27,287 bases of DNA from CAYURR01 sp964446745 (GTDB lineage: Bacteria > Bacillota > Clostridia > Lachnospirales > WQUN01), in assembly GCA_964446745.1 (NCBI GenBank), contig CAYURR010000018.1, forward strand, positions 1 to 27,287, given 5' to 3'. Shown piece by piece: positions 17,646-25,963 of the stretch. The translations under genes and the position numbers were made by a program. The notes below the pieces were generated by a model. That model saw only the letters and a program-made list of their open reading frames with translations, did not search any database and was not told the origin of the DNA. The stretch's first letter is position 1, and each line of letters begins with the position of its first letter.

Positions 17646-17834
17646 ATGGGTTGACAGTCAAAAGTTCAAAAAGGTTCTCTACTGCAGCCATTGGAAAATA
17701 GCAATGGTGCGAAATAGTAGCAATATTGACGCGCAAAATAGTTTGCAGACAATAGTAGATGAAATAAATCAGAAATAGAAGCCTCATCGTAGTCTTCCTC
17801 GAGGTGTTTAATATTGAGTATGTAAATATTGCTA

Positions 17835-18290
17835 TTCTTTTTACAAGGCTGAAATAGTATCTTGAATTGTAGCAAAAAAATTAGTATTAATGCGCAACCA
17901 ATTTTTCAAATTAGCCCAAAATTTCTCAATATTATTTTTATCTGGTTAGTAAGGCGGCAATAAAATAAACGGTAACCATGTGATGCCGCAATTCGATATA
18001 TTCAGATTTCTTATGGAAAGTGACATTATCTTTATAGCCCGCACACAAGGCATATCTCCCTTTTTGGTCGCACTCTAAGGATGATAAATTTTTGCGTGTA
18101 GGGCTATTTCTTTTGTGTTACATTTTTTCGGTTTTGTGTGCAGAACTTTTGACTGACAAGAATAATAGAACATTTGATTTTTGGCATTGCTTGGGTAGCA
18201 ATGGCAGACATAGAAAGAGACGATATTTATACTTGGTTTGCAGCTGATCCAACAATGATGCAGAGTTGAGATTACCTTCAAAAGTTATCA
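17835..18290 (-). pseudogene. Decayed IS630-family transposase (C-terminal half)
   Basis: Read leftward, pieces match the IS630/DDE_3 transposase: ITFEGNLNSASLLDQL near 18285, KDNVTFHKKSEYIEL near 18020 (second catalytic Asp region), then in another frame GITWLPFILLPPY, a stop codon, and PDKNNIEKFWANLKNWLR near 17910, which includes the final catalytic Glu of the 'PYSPDLNPIEKxW' motif. At least two frame changes and an internal stop are present, and the N-terminal helix-turn-helix and first Asp are missing. The element is dead and marks the right part of the island. From 17646 to 17835 I see no gene, only AT-rich sequence. Confidence 0.75.
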
Positions 18291-18349
18291 TTTAAAATTT
18301 AAGCACAGCATTACTCACCTCAGTGTCTTCACTGGGGCTTTCAAAATAT

Positions 18350-18500
18350 TTTCAATATATAATATGCTCATAGCCTTCTCTTATAAAAGTGTCCACAGAA
18401 TCACCCGCAGCTTTTTGTAAACGCTCAAGGTTTTTAATAGGGACTGCGATTCTTCTGTTGAGTACATAAGAAGCGCAGGTCTGTAGTTTAGATTTTTGAT
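18350..18500 (-). pseudogene. Possible remnant of a ribbon-helix-helix-like small protein
   Basis: Read leftward, about 45 codons encode RRIAVPIKNLERLQKAAGD and then SVDTFIREGYEHIIY before a stop. The pattern of a short strand (IAVPI) followed by two amphipathic helices with an FIREGYE end resembles ribbon-helix-helix antitoxins or repressors. There is no start codon in frame before an upstream stop, and no ribosome binding site, so it is probably broken. The remainder of 18290-18600 holds only a small hairpin (18318-18337) and no other gene that I can see. Confidence 0.25.
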
Positions 18501-18599
18501 CTGATTTTTGGGTGAAATTTTAATGCTGTCAAAGCCAAAGGTGAGCCCAAAATAAAGGTTTGTAAACGTTTTTTGCCTTTCTTTCTTAAATTTCCCAAA

Positions 18600-21500
18600 T
18601 CATTCCATCCTCACAATTCTGTCTATCGAAAACAAATACAGCAATACCTCTTTAACCCTTTTGCCCGTCGATCGCTCGACGGCTTTTTTATATATCCGGG
18701 TCTGTATTCTATAGCGCTGCGTGATCCGCTCCAACGCCTGATCTTCCTGTGCCTCGCTTGGATTTATATAGTCGCTCTTGAAGTCCACGAGCACCATCTC
18801 TTCCTCGCCGCTCCCGTTTTTTTCCACGAAAAAGCAGTCGATGATGCCATGTACGGTTAAGGATTCATCCGAGCATCCGGCTTCGGTTTTAATACCCGGC
18901 TTTACATACCCTGCCTCTGTCTGAGAAACCGACATCACAAACGGCGTTTCCCTATACACCCTTCCGCTCTTTCGCATACGCTCCGCTAGCTCCGATGTGC
19001 CGAATCTCACGATCTTTTCGATCTCGACAGCCCTTGCCTCGTCCTCGTCGAGCATATTGCGGTGTTTGAGGTTTTCTATCAACATCGCTACATATTTTTC
19101 GTCGCAGTTATCCACATTTAGGTCCATATGCTCCACAATTGTGTGAATAGCTGTACCCTTGCGTACATTTGACACGCGCTTCTTCTCCATGAATTCGGGC
19201 AGTTCGCCAACCTGCCCCGTGGGAAGACCGGACATGGTTACCCCCGCTTCGCCCTCAGCGTTTGTCATATTCTCCTGATACTTGCGCTTGATCTCCGATA
19301 TCGATACCTTTACGGGCAAGGTCGTAGCCTTCTTATACGGATAGGCCCAGAGCTGCGTCTCGCTTCGTAAAGCGTCTGTGTTCTCGATTCCGAACTGCTC
19401 AAGCCCCGTCACGTTTCCATTATCGATCCCTATCACATCGATTCCCATCGCATCCACCGGAGAGCATATCCTTATGTCCTCGCAGTACGGTATGATCATA
19501 TCGAGATAGCACTGGGCCTTGTGCAAACTACCCGGGTTTTCGCGATAGGACGCAAGCTTCTTCACCGCGTCCGGCATCGTACCGGTCAGTATCAGTTTCT
19601 CCTTTGCACGCGTCAGAGCCACATACAATACGCGCATTTCCTCGGCAATATTTTCGAGCCGTATCTGTTTGGTTATGCACATCCGTACGAGGGTATTGCT
19701 CTTTATACGCTTATCAAGGTCTACATATACCGGGCCGAACCCCAAGGTCGGATGTATTACGATGCCGCTCTTCTCGTCCTCTCTGTTAAAACGCTTCCCG
19801 AACATGCTCACAAAAACAACCGGGAACTCGAGACCCTTACTCTTGTGAATCGTCATGATCGTGACGCTGTTTTCGCTTTCGGCTGCGCGCACGGCGCCAT
19901 TCCTGTCGTCCTCACGCTTTTCGAGCCGCTCAGCGTATCTTAAAAACTGAAACAAGCCCCTGAAGTTGGTCTTTTCATATGCTATCGCGCGCTCGTACAA
20001 TGTACGCAGGTTAGTCTGGCGTATCCTTCCACCAGCCATGCGTCCGCATATCTCGAAATATCCGGTCTCGTTGTATACGATGTCGATTAATCTGCTCACG
20101 GGCGTATAAATGGCCTGCTCACGCCAACGCATTAGGTCACTCAGAAATCGCTCAAGCTTTTCGCAGAGCTCTGTTTCCGTTTGTATTTCCGTCTCCGTAC
20201 TACGGTGCTGCGTGATGTATCCCCTCAAGCAATCATAAAAATAGGCCTTGCGATCGTAGAGTCGTATATCCATCAGCTCATCCGCTGTCAGCATATATAC
20301 AGGGCTATAAAGTACAGTCACGAGGTCGATATCCTGGTACGGGTTATCGATCACACGCAGAAACGCACAGGCTGTCTTTACCTCCACAGCCGAAAAGAAG
20401 CTGCCCGCGACATCCGCATACGCCGGTACATTGCAACGCTTTAGCTCCTCCGTAAACGCATCCGCTATACTGCCGATCGAACGTACGAGTATTACGATGT
20501 CGCTGTATTTGCAGGGCCGAAGCTGCTGAGTTTGCTTGTCCGTCACCAACATACCGCCGTTTACGAGCTCGTCTATACGCCTTCCGATCACGCGCGCCTC
20601 GGCTTGCAGATTCGATATCTCCTCGAGGGTGTCGGTCTCATCGGGCTCGGTTGACGTTTCGTGGTTTTGTTTCTGCTCAGAGTTTTCAGTCTGCTCCGGG
20701 ACTTCGGGGTCGATCAACAGTATCTCTGTCCGGTTGTTTTCGGTATCCTCGCATGGTAAAAACTCAGCTCCGAGGTTTAGCTCTGCGGCCGTATCGTATT
20801 CGATCCCGCCGAGCTGTGTATGCATGATCTGCCTAAACAGTTTATTTACTGTGTCCAGCACCTCGCCACGGCTGCGGAAGTTTTTGGACAGCACCACCTT
20901 CACGGCTTCGCCCGTTTCATTAAACTCGCTCGCATCATCCGTCAACTGTGCGTCGGTGAAGCTGTTATATTTCTCGTTAAATATCCCGGGGTCTGCCGAA
21001 CGGAAACGGTATATGCTCTGCTTCACATCCCCGACCATGAACCTCCGGCCTGCTATCGACGAGACAATCAATTCCTGAACACGGTTCGCATCCTGATACT
21101 CGTCTACCATGATCTCCTCGTAACGCTTCTTGATTTCATCGGCCGCCGCAGAGGGCAGGGGGTTTTCAGGGTCGTTATTTGTGAGTATCTCTATGCAAAA
21201 ATGCTCCAAATCCCCGAAGTCCACGAGGTTACGTTCCTTTTTAGCTTCCTTGTAGCGTTTACGGTATTCCTTTATGAGCCGCGTGAGATCCGTCATCAGC
21301 GGATACACCGCACGCAGATCAGCCAATTGCTCGTCTATATCCTTATACATCAACCCGTTTCGCAGCGCGTCGAGATTTTCCTTTATGCCCTTCTTGCGTA
21401 TCGACTGAACCTTTTCCTTTAGCTCCGGATCGACTTCATCCTTCTTGGTCACACTCGCAAGCTTTTCGCTTGAGTATCCGTCCAATATCCGCTTGACCTC

Positions 21501-22331
21501 ATGCATGGTTTCCGCATCATAGAGCCTCAACGCAATATCCATATCACTTTGCAACGCGGGTATATATTTAGCCGGGCCGCCCGGGGATCTTGATATTTGT
21601 ATCGCGCGTTCTATCTCCGATATGATCGCTCGTATTTCCCGTTTTATATCATCCATGATGATCTGATGCCATACGGAACCCTCGAGATCTGTATATGCCT
21701 CTTCAAGCCTCTTTAGATAAACATCGAGCATGTATTCCGGAAACGCCGTGCTCTCTATCGTATCGGCGATCTTGAGCACGAGATCCGATAGCCCGGTGTC
21801 CTTGGTTTTACCGCCGCCGTAGCTGTCCACGAGCCGACAAAAATCGGTAGCATCCCCATCTGAGTTTTCGCCCTCCGTGTTTTCCTCGCGCGCGTACTCG
21901 TCCTCAAACAATTCCTCGATGACCTGAGCCTTTATCAACTGTTGCTCAGCCTGATCCATGACCTTGAACTCGGGGTCCATGTCTACGAGGTAAAATTTAT
22001 TTTTGAGCACCCTGCGACAGAACGCATGTATCGTCGATATCTGCGCGCATGGCAATAGCGCCTGCTGACGCAACAGATTCCGATCCTTCGGTCTTTCGGC
22101 CAAAAGAGCTGTTATCGCGTCACTCAGGCGCTGTCGCATCTCGGCTGCGGCGGCCTCTGTGTATGTAACTATTAAAAGCCTGTCGATGTCGACAGGCTTT
22201 TCAATGTTGGTGATGAGGCAAACTACGCGCTGTACGAGCACCGCGGTCTTGCCGGAGCCTGCTGCGGCCGCAACGAGAATCTGCGGGTTTCGCGCGTCAA
22301 TGGCAAACTGCTGTTCTCGCGTAAACGGCAT
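18600..22331 (-). CDS. addA: AddA: ATP-dependent helicase/nuclease subunit A
   Basis: Helicase-nuclease of the AddAB (RexAB) complex, which resects double-strand DNA ends for recombination. The 1243-residue length is normal. Superfamily 1 motifs in order: Q-motif FTREQQFAI, Walker A AAAAGSGKTA (21-30), DEYQDA (about 407), SIYRFRSADPGIF, TIHKSKGLEFPVV and VLYVALTRAKEKLIL. The C-terminal RecB-like nuclease shows GIIDCFF and LVDFKSD (about 1181) and a later QTRIYKKA. The start is ATG 22331 with AAGGAGG 9 bases before it; an open extension to 22496 lies inside the upstream gene and is not homologous. Unusually, addB is not the upstream neighbour: that gene is a 199-residue protein of unknown function overlapping addA by 35 bases. 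The stop lies at the island boundary. Confidence 0.95.
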   Translation of the reverse strand: MPFTREQQFAIDARNPQILVAAAAGSGKTAVLVQRVVCLITNIEKPVDIDRLLIVTYTEAAAAEMRQRLSDAITALLAERPKDRNLLRQQALLPCAQISTIHAFCRRVLKNKFYLVDMDPEFKVMDQAEQQLIKAQVIEELFEDEYAREENTEGENSDGDATDFCRLVDSYGGGKTKDTGLSDLVLKIADTIESTAFPEYMLDVYLKRLEEAYTDLEGSVWHQIIMDDIKREIRAIISEIERAIQISRSPGGPAKYIPALQSDMDIALRLYDAETMHEVKRILDGYSSEKLASVTKKDEVDPELKEKVQSIRKKGIKENLDALRNGLMYKDIDEQLADLRAVYPLMTDLTRLIKEYRKRYKEAKKERNLVDFGDLEHFCIEILTNNDPENPLPSAAADEIKKRYEEIMVDEYQDANRVQELIVSSIAGRRFMVGDVKQSIYRFRSADPGIFNEKYNSFTDAQLTDDASEFNETGEAVKVVLSKNFRSRGEVLDTVNKLFRQIMHTQLGGIEYDTAAELNLGAEFLPCEDTENNRTEILLIDPEVPEQTENSEQKQNHETSTEPDETDTLEEISNLQAEARVIGRRIDELVNGGMLVTDKQTQQLRPCKYSDIVILVRSIGSIADAFTEELKRCNVPAYADVAGSFFSAVEVKTACAFLRVIDNPYQDIDLVTVLYSPVYMLTADELMDIRLYDRKAYFYDCLRGYITQHRSTETEIQTETELCEKLERFLSDLMRWREQAIYTPVSRLIDIVYNETGYFEICGRMAGGRIRQTNLRTLYERAIAYEKTNFRGLFQFLRYAERLEKREDDRNGAVRAAESENSVTIMTIHKSKGLEFPVVFVSMFGKRFNREDEKSGIVIHPTLGFGPVYVDLDKRIKSNTLVRMCITKQIRLENIAEEMRVLYVALTRAKEKLILTGTMPDAVKKLASYRENPGSLHKAQCYLDMIIPYCEDIRICSPVDAMGIDVIGIDNGNVTGLEQFGIENTDALRSETQLWAYPYKKATTLPVKVSISEIKRKYQENMTNAEGEAGVTMSGLPTGQVGELPEFMEKKRVSNVRKGTAIHTIVEHMDLNVDNCDEKYVAMLIENLKHRNMLDEDEARAVEIEKIVRFGTSELAERMRKSGRVYRETPFVMSVSQTEAGYVKPGIKTEAGCSDESLTVHGIIDCFFVEKNGSGEEEMVLVDFKSDYINPSEAQEDQALERITQRYRIQTRIYKKAVERSTGKRVKEVLLYLFSIDRIVRME

Positions 22332-22896
22332 CCGCTGGTTCCTCCTTGAATTGCATAAACAGATCAGAGTTAAGGAAAAAGAATTGCACGTAGACAAGCT
22401 CAGAGGGTTCGAGTGATGCATCCCTGAACAGCCTGCTCGCTGCAAATTTAGAAAATTCGAGTTCGAAATCGCTGCGGCTCTTGTGAAAAAGCGCACCGAA
22501 GCGTGACAGATCCAGCACGTCCCTCGGGGAGAGGTGATAGATGTACTTAAACGCCTTAAGTATTTGTTTATTCATCGAATGTGGGCGGTCGCTTGAGCAG
22601 AGCAGGCATACCGTATGGTACATCCCCGCGAGCTTAAACAGCATATGCGTACCGGCCTGACCCATATTTTTTAGTCTCGAGTAGAAGATATTATTTTTCT
22701 TGTTTAAGTACAGGCAAAAATCATAGGCGTCCCCGATAGTACTACTGATGACCTGTCCGTAAAAGTCCTTTATGCTCTTGATCTTTATGTCTTCGAGCCG
22801 TTCAAACAGCACCGAGCTCTCCTCATCAAAGAGCTCCTGCGCGAGAGCCTTCCGACCCGTCAATAACGCGGTTATCGCGTCGATTATCGGTTTCAT
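22297..22896 (-). CDS. Protein of unknown function upstream of and overlapping addA
   Basis: A soluble, mostly helical protein of 199 residues, rich in Phe, Leu and charged residues (for example KIKSIKDFYGQVI and MYHTVCLLCSSDRPHSMNKQ). No signal peptide, zinc motif or enzyme motif is visible, and it does not resemble AddB, which is over 1000 residues and ends in an iron-sulfur nuclease domain. Start set at ATG 22896, preceded by GGAGGA; a GTG at 22908 overlaps that site. The gene runs 35 bases into addA, indicating translational coupling, and a promoter at 22968-22996 serves the pair. A role linked to DNA repair is only inference from position. Confidence 0.75.
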   Translation of the reverse strand: MKPIIDAITALLTGRKALAQELFDEESSVLFERLEDIKIKSIKDFYGQVISSTIGDAYDFCLYLNKKNNIFYSRLKNMGQAGTHMLFKLAGMYHTVCLLCSSDRPHSMNKQILKAFKYIYHLSPRDVLDLSRFGALFHKSRSDFELEFSKFAASRLFRDASLEPSELVYVQFFFLNSDLFMQFKEEPADAVYARTAVCH

Positions 22897-22967
22897 ATTG
22901 TCCTCCACATCTCACAAGCGGTATCGATGTGACATGATGCCGCTCGGAACAGTTCCGATATGAAGGA

Positions 22968-22996
22968 ATAATAACACATTGTTACGTAAATGTAAA
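22968..22996 (-). promoter_or_regulatory. Sigma-70/sigma-A type promoter for the addA pair
   Basis: On the minus strand, -35 TTTACA (22996-22991), 17-base spacer and -10 TATTAT (22973-22968), each 5 of 6 to consensus, about 70 bases before the start at 22896. The spacer holds the near-palindrome ACATTTACGTAACAATGT, a possible operator. Confidence 0.6.
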
Positions 22997-23019
22997 AGGT
23001 TTTTAATAAATTAATACAT

Positions 23020-24231
23020 TTAATTAACTACACTCGCGAGGATATCGGCCAGCGCACCGACAGCATTCTTGGCCTCTTGTTTTGTATTGGTCTGAGCACC
23101 GACCTCCACGAGCAACGATTTTGGCATCATATGTAAGCTGTAACGATACGCGTTCAAATAGACCTTTCTGGTGAGGTTCGGATACATTTCATTCGCGGCA
23201 AGCTGCATACGAAAGCTCAGTGCGAGGTTCGTGTCTAAAAACGGATTGGGTAGGCTGTCTATGGGCTTGGCGGCTCCGTCCTTGCCTTTCAACAGTGTAA
23301 GCCCGTTTACAAACATCAGCTGCGCCATGCTCACACCGTTTTCATCTACCACGAGCCTGCGGTTTTCGGGCACGCCGTCCCTATGCAAGTCAATTACAAG
23401 CTCGATACTCGGATTGTCTTTGAGCACGTTCTTGATTGGCCCCTCCATACGTTCATACGCACCCATGATCTGTGACCTGCCGTCCACCACATCATATCGC
23501 CCGTCGTCATGCAAGGCTTCGATACCGTATTCTTCTTTAAGTACCCTACAGAGCTCCTCGCCTATGCTGTACACCCCGTCTTTATAATTATCCCGGTCGC
23601 TGTCCGCGTAGCCTTCTGTCGAATGCGTATGGAACACAAGCACCTTCGGGCCGGGCGTGGATTTGTTTAGCCGGAGGTCTGCGTTTACGAAACGGTCCGC
23701 GTCAAAGTCCGTCGACCTCATCTCGGTGCTGCCGTTTACCACATAGAAATACTTGCGCATGTATTCAAGGTCGCGTAGCTTCTCGAGGTCCTTTACGGTC
23801 AGAACGGTCTTTGTACCAGCCTCCGCATCCGTCAGCACCGGCTCCGGTTGGAACTCCACATCCCCAAGCCCTATCAACCCTTCGATAACCGTATCGCTGC
23901 TATCCGGAGCGGGGATATCACTACCCTCGATATTTACATCATTTACATCCGAAACGGTCAGCAGTGCGCTATCGATGCTTACGTCTGTGCTATCTATTAA
24001 ACCTTCCGCGAAAGATTCAGTAGAATCGTTGCTATTTTTCTCAGACAATTTATAATAGGTGTTATATTTTCCGAGGGTATCGCGTTTGGAAATGGGCATC
24101 GCTTCGGCGATCAGGAAGTCATTGAACGACATCCCGTTCACCGTTATGCATATAATCACGTACACGGACAACCCTATCATCGTACATAGGGCGGCTTTTT
24201 GCATTACCGTCAAAAATCTGTTTTGCCTCAT
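23020..24231 (-). CDS. spoIIP: Stage II sporulation protein P
   Basis: Peptidoglycan amidase/endopeptidase that, with SpoIID and SpoIIM, thins septal wall so the mother cell membrane can engulf the forespore. Of 403 residues: one N-terminal membrane helix (about 12-32), a long acidic Ser/Asp-rich linker (50-160), and the SpoIIP catalytic domain with VFHTHSTEGY (zinc-ligand His, about 200), IDLHRDGVPENRR (about 285) and LLVEVGAQTNT (about 370), ending in a helix. The presence of an intact copy argues that the host can, or recently could, form endospores. It is transcribed away from sdaAB across a 108-base gap; in relatives its promoter belongs to sigma-E, but I could not confirm such a site here. 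Confidence 0.93.
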   Translation of the reverse strand: MRQNRFLTVMQKAALCTMIGLSVYVIICITVNGMSFNDFLIAEAMPISKRDTLGKYNTYYKLSEKNSNDSTESFAEGLIDSTDVSIDSALLTVSDVNDVNIEGSDIPAPDSSDTVIEGLIGLGDVEFQPEPVLTDAEAGTKTVLTVKDLEKLRDLEYMRKYFYVVNGSTEMRSTDFDADRFVNADLRLNKSTPGPKVLVFHTHSTEGYADSDRDNYKDGVYSIGEELCRVLKEEYGIEALHDDGRYDVVDGRSQIMGAYERMEGPIKNVLKDNPSIELVIDLHRDGVPENRRLVVDENGVSMAQLMFVNGLTLLKGKDGAAKPIDSLPNPFLDTNLALSFRMQLAANEMYPNLTRKVYLNAYRYSLHMMPKSLLVEVGAQTNTKQEAKNAVGALADILASVVN

Positions 24232-24294
24232 CCCGGTCCCCCCGCTGCTTATGTATAAATTCTATCGTATAAGTACTATGGTATCAGTACATTC

Positions 24295-24308
24295 GGGCGC
24301 ACACGCCC
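24295..24308 (+). promoter_or_regulatory. Small GC hairpin before sdaAB
   Basis: GGGCG (24295-24299) and CGCCC (24304-24308) form a perfect 5-bp stem with a CACA loop, 31 bases before the sdaAB start, in the divergent spoIIP-sdaAB spacer. No T-run. It may be an operator half-site pair or leader structure. Confidence 0.25.
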
Positions 24309-24339
24309 TAAATATGTATATTCGTTTCGGAGGTTTGCT

Positions 24340-25005
24340 ATGAACATTTTTGACATTATGGGTCCCGTGATGGTGGGCCCCTCGAGCTCGCATACGGCGG
24401 GCGTGGTGCGGATCGGACATATCACGCAGAGCATACTCGGCGGCATACCGAAAAGGGTCAACATCACGTTTCACGGCTCGTTTGCCAAGACCTATAAGGG
24501 ACACGGCAGCGACAAGGCCGTAATAGCCGGGCTATTGGGATACATGCCCCACGATCTGCGTATTAAAGACAGCTTTGCATTAGCACAGGACATGGGCATG
24601 GAATATAGCTTTGACGTGACCGAACTCGAATACGCGCACCCAAATACGGTGTTAATACACGCAGAAACAGATGAGGGCAAGGTCGTGAACATACAAGCCG
24701 CATCAATCGGCGGCGGGCGCATACTCGTACAGCGTATAAACAATATCGAGGTCTCATACGACGGGCAATACGACACGCTCGTGATCATACAGCGCGACAC
24801 GCCCGGTGTTATCTCATTGATCACAAACGTACTCATGATCGAGCATATCAATATCGCACAGATGCGCGTTTACCGTTCCAGTAAGGGCGGCGACGCTATA
24901 ACAACAATAGAGGCCGATCAAGCGTTGGATGTCTCACTCGCGGCATTGCTTGAGATGCTGCCGAATATTATTCAAGTAACACTACTAAAGAGCGCGAAGA
25001 GTTAG
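24340..25005 (+). CDS. sdaAB: L-serine dehydratase, beta subunit
   Basis: With SdaAA it deaminates L-serine to pyruvate and ammonia using an oxygen-sensitive [4Fe-4S] cluster, in the cytoplasm. The 221-residue protein begins FDIMGPVMVGPSSSHTAG, the hallmark substrate-binding segment of the family, and GSFAKTYKGHGSDKA follows. The C-terminal part from about residue 147 (DTLVIIQRDTPGVISLITN) is an ACT domain, likely a regulatory serine site. GGAGG precedes the ATG. The alpha subunit starts 13 bases downstream. Confidence 0.95.
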   Translation: MNIFDIMGPVMVGPSSSHTAGVVRIGHITQSILGGIPKRVNITFHGSFAKTYKGHGSDKAVIAGLLGYMPHDLRIKDSFALAQDMGMEYSFDVTELEYAHPNTVLIHAETDEGKVVNIQAASIGGGRILVQRINNIEVSYDGQYDTLVIIQRDTPGVISLITNVLMIEHINIAQMRVYRSSKGGDAITTIEADQALDVSLAALLEMLPNIIQVTLLKSAKS

Positions 25006-25017
25006 GGGAGAACAACG

Positions 25018-25914
25018 GTGATAAAAACACTCGGAAAGATGATAGAAATAGCCAACGAGCAGCAAAAGAAGCTGTCCGAGGTCGTAATCGAGATGACCGC
25101 CGAGGATACGGGCATGTCAAGAGAGGACATTATTAAGCAAATGTCCGAGGCCTTGGTTGTGATGAAGGCCTCAGCCGAGGAGGGGCTTGCGAAGGGTATG
25201 CGCTCGGTCAGCGGCATCACGCCGGACTGGGCCTATAGGGTTAAGTCACGTTCGGACGAAAAACTCGGGTTTTGCGGGGACTTTGCTATGCAGGTCATAT
25301 ATACGGCGTTATCCGTTTCTCAGGTAAACGCATCGATGGGACGTATCGTAGCCGCTCCGACCGCGGGTTCATGCGGTGTATTACCCGCATGCCTATTGAC
25401 CTTGCAGCGTATGCGTAATCTGTCGGACGAGGAGGTCGTGATGGGGCTTTTGAATGCATCCGGTGTGGGTATCGCACTAGCCCAGAACGCTACACTGTCC
25501 GGAGCGGAGGGTGGCTGTCAGGCCGAATGCGGCAGCGCGTCCGCAATGGCCGCGTCCGCTATGACCGAGATGCTCGGCGGCAGTCCCGATATGTGCGCAG
25601 ACGCGTGTGCACACGCACTTAAGAGCTTGATGGGCTTGGTATGCGATCCGGTCGCGGGGCTTGTCGAAGAGCCCTGTATCATCCGAAACCCTTCATCTGC
25701 GATGGTCGCATTGTGCTCAGCCGAACTCGCACTCGCAGGCGTCGAAAGCATCATCCCCGCCGACGAGGTTATCCTGGCGATGTCGCGCGTAGGCAAACAG
25801 CTCCCCGAATCACTCAGAGAGACCGCCGAAGGCGGGATTGCCGTGAGCGAAACGGGCAAAGAAATCGCAAGAAAACTCGCAGGAAAAGATATACCACGGA
25901 TTTGCTCTGATTAA
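25018..25914 (+). CDS. sdaAA: L-serine dehydratase, alpha subunit
   Basis: Catalytic iron-sulfur subunit of 298 residues. Visible motifs are KLGFCGDFAMQV, APTAGSCGVLPACL, GAEGGCQAECGSASAMAA and LVCDPVAGLVEEPC, containing the conserved cysteines that hold the [4Fe-4S] cluster. The start is GTG 25018 with GGGGAG before it. The last residues (about PRICSD) are encoded by the left arm of the palindromic repeat at 25892-25940, beyond the usual end of the family (ARKLA-x-K), so the tail appears to have been added or replaced when the repeat inserted. The two-subunit form is typical of Firmicutes. Confidence 0.95.
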   Translation: MIKTLGKMIEIANEQQKKLSEVVIEMTAEDTGMSREDIIKQMSEALVVMKASAEEGLAKGMRSVSGITPDWAYRVKSRSDEKLGFCGDFAMQVIYTALSVSQVNASMGRIVAAPTAGSCGVLPACLLTLQRMRNLSDEEVVMGLLNASGVGIALAQNATLSGAEGGCQAECGSASAMAASAMTEMLGGSPDMCADACAHALKSLMGLVCDPVAGLVEEPCIIRNPSSAMVALCSAELALAGVESIIPADEVILAMSRVGKQLPESLRETAEGGIAVSETGKEIARKLAGKDIPRICSD

Positions 25915-25940
25915 ATTTCTATCCGTGTAAATCCGTGGTA
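25892..25940 (+). repeat. TACCACGGAT palindromic repeat, copy 2
   Basis: TACCACGGATTT (25892-25903) and AAATCCGTGGTA (25929-25940) form a perfect 12-bp inverted repeat with a 25-base loop holding an extra ATCCGTG. There is no T-run after it, so it is not a standard terminator. It overlaps the end of sdaAA and ends 24 bases before the DUF368 start. Confidence 0.8.
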
Positions 25941-25963
25941 AATGTTTATTTATGGAGGGGTAT

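Noticed and set aside
17581..17778. 65-codon plus-strand frame after the RTX gene
   Set aside because: It begins inside the terminator hairpin, lacks a ribosome binding site and has no family resemblance.
22332..22496. N-terminal extension of AddA
   Set aside because: The extra residues are Ser/Asn-rich and unlike AddA, they lie inside the upstream gene, and ATG 22331 has a well-placed AAGGAGG.
24232..24339. Sigma-E promoter for spoIIP
   Set aside because: Expected from biology, but TATACATAAG and neighbouring sequence do not match both sigma-E boxes with proper spacing.
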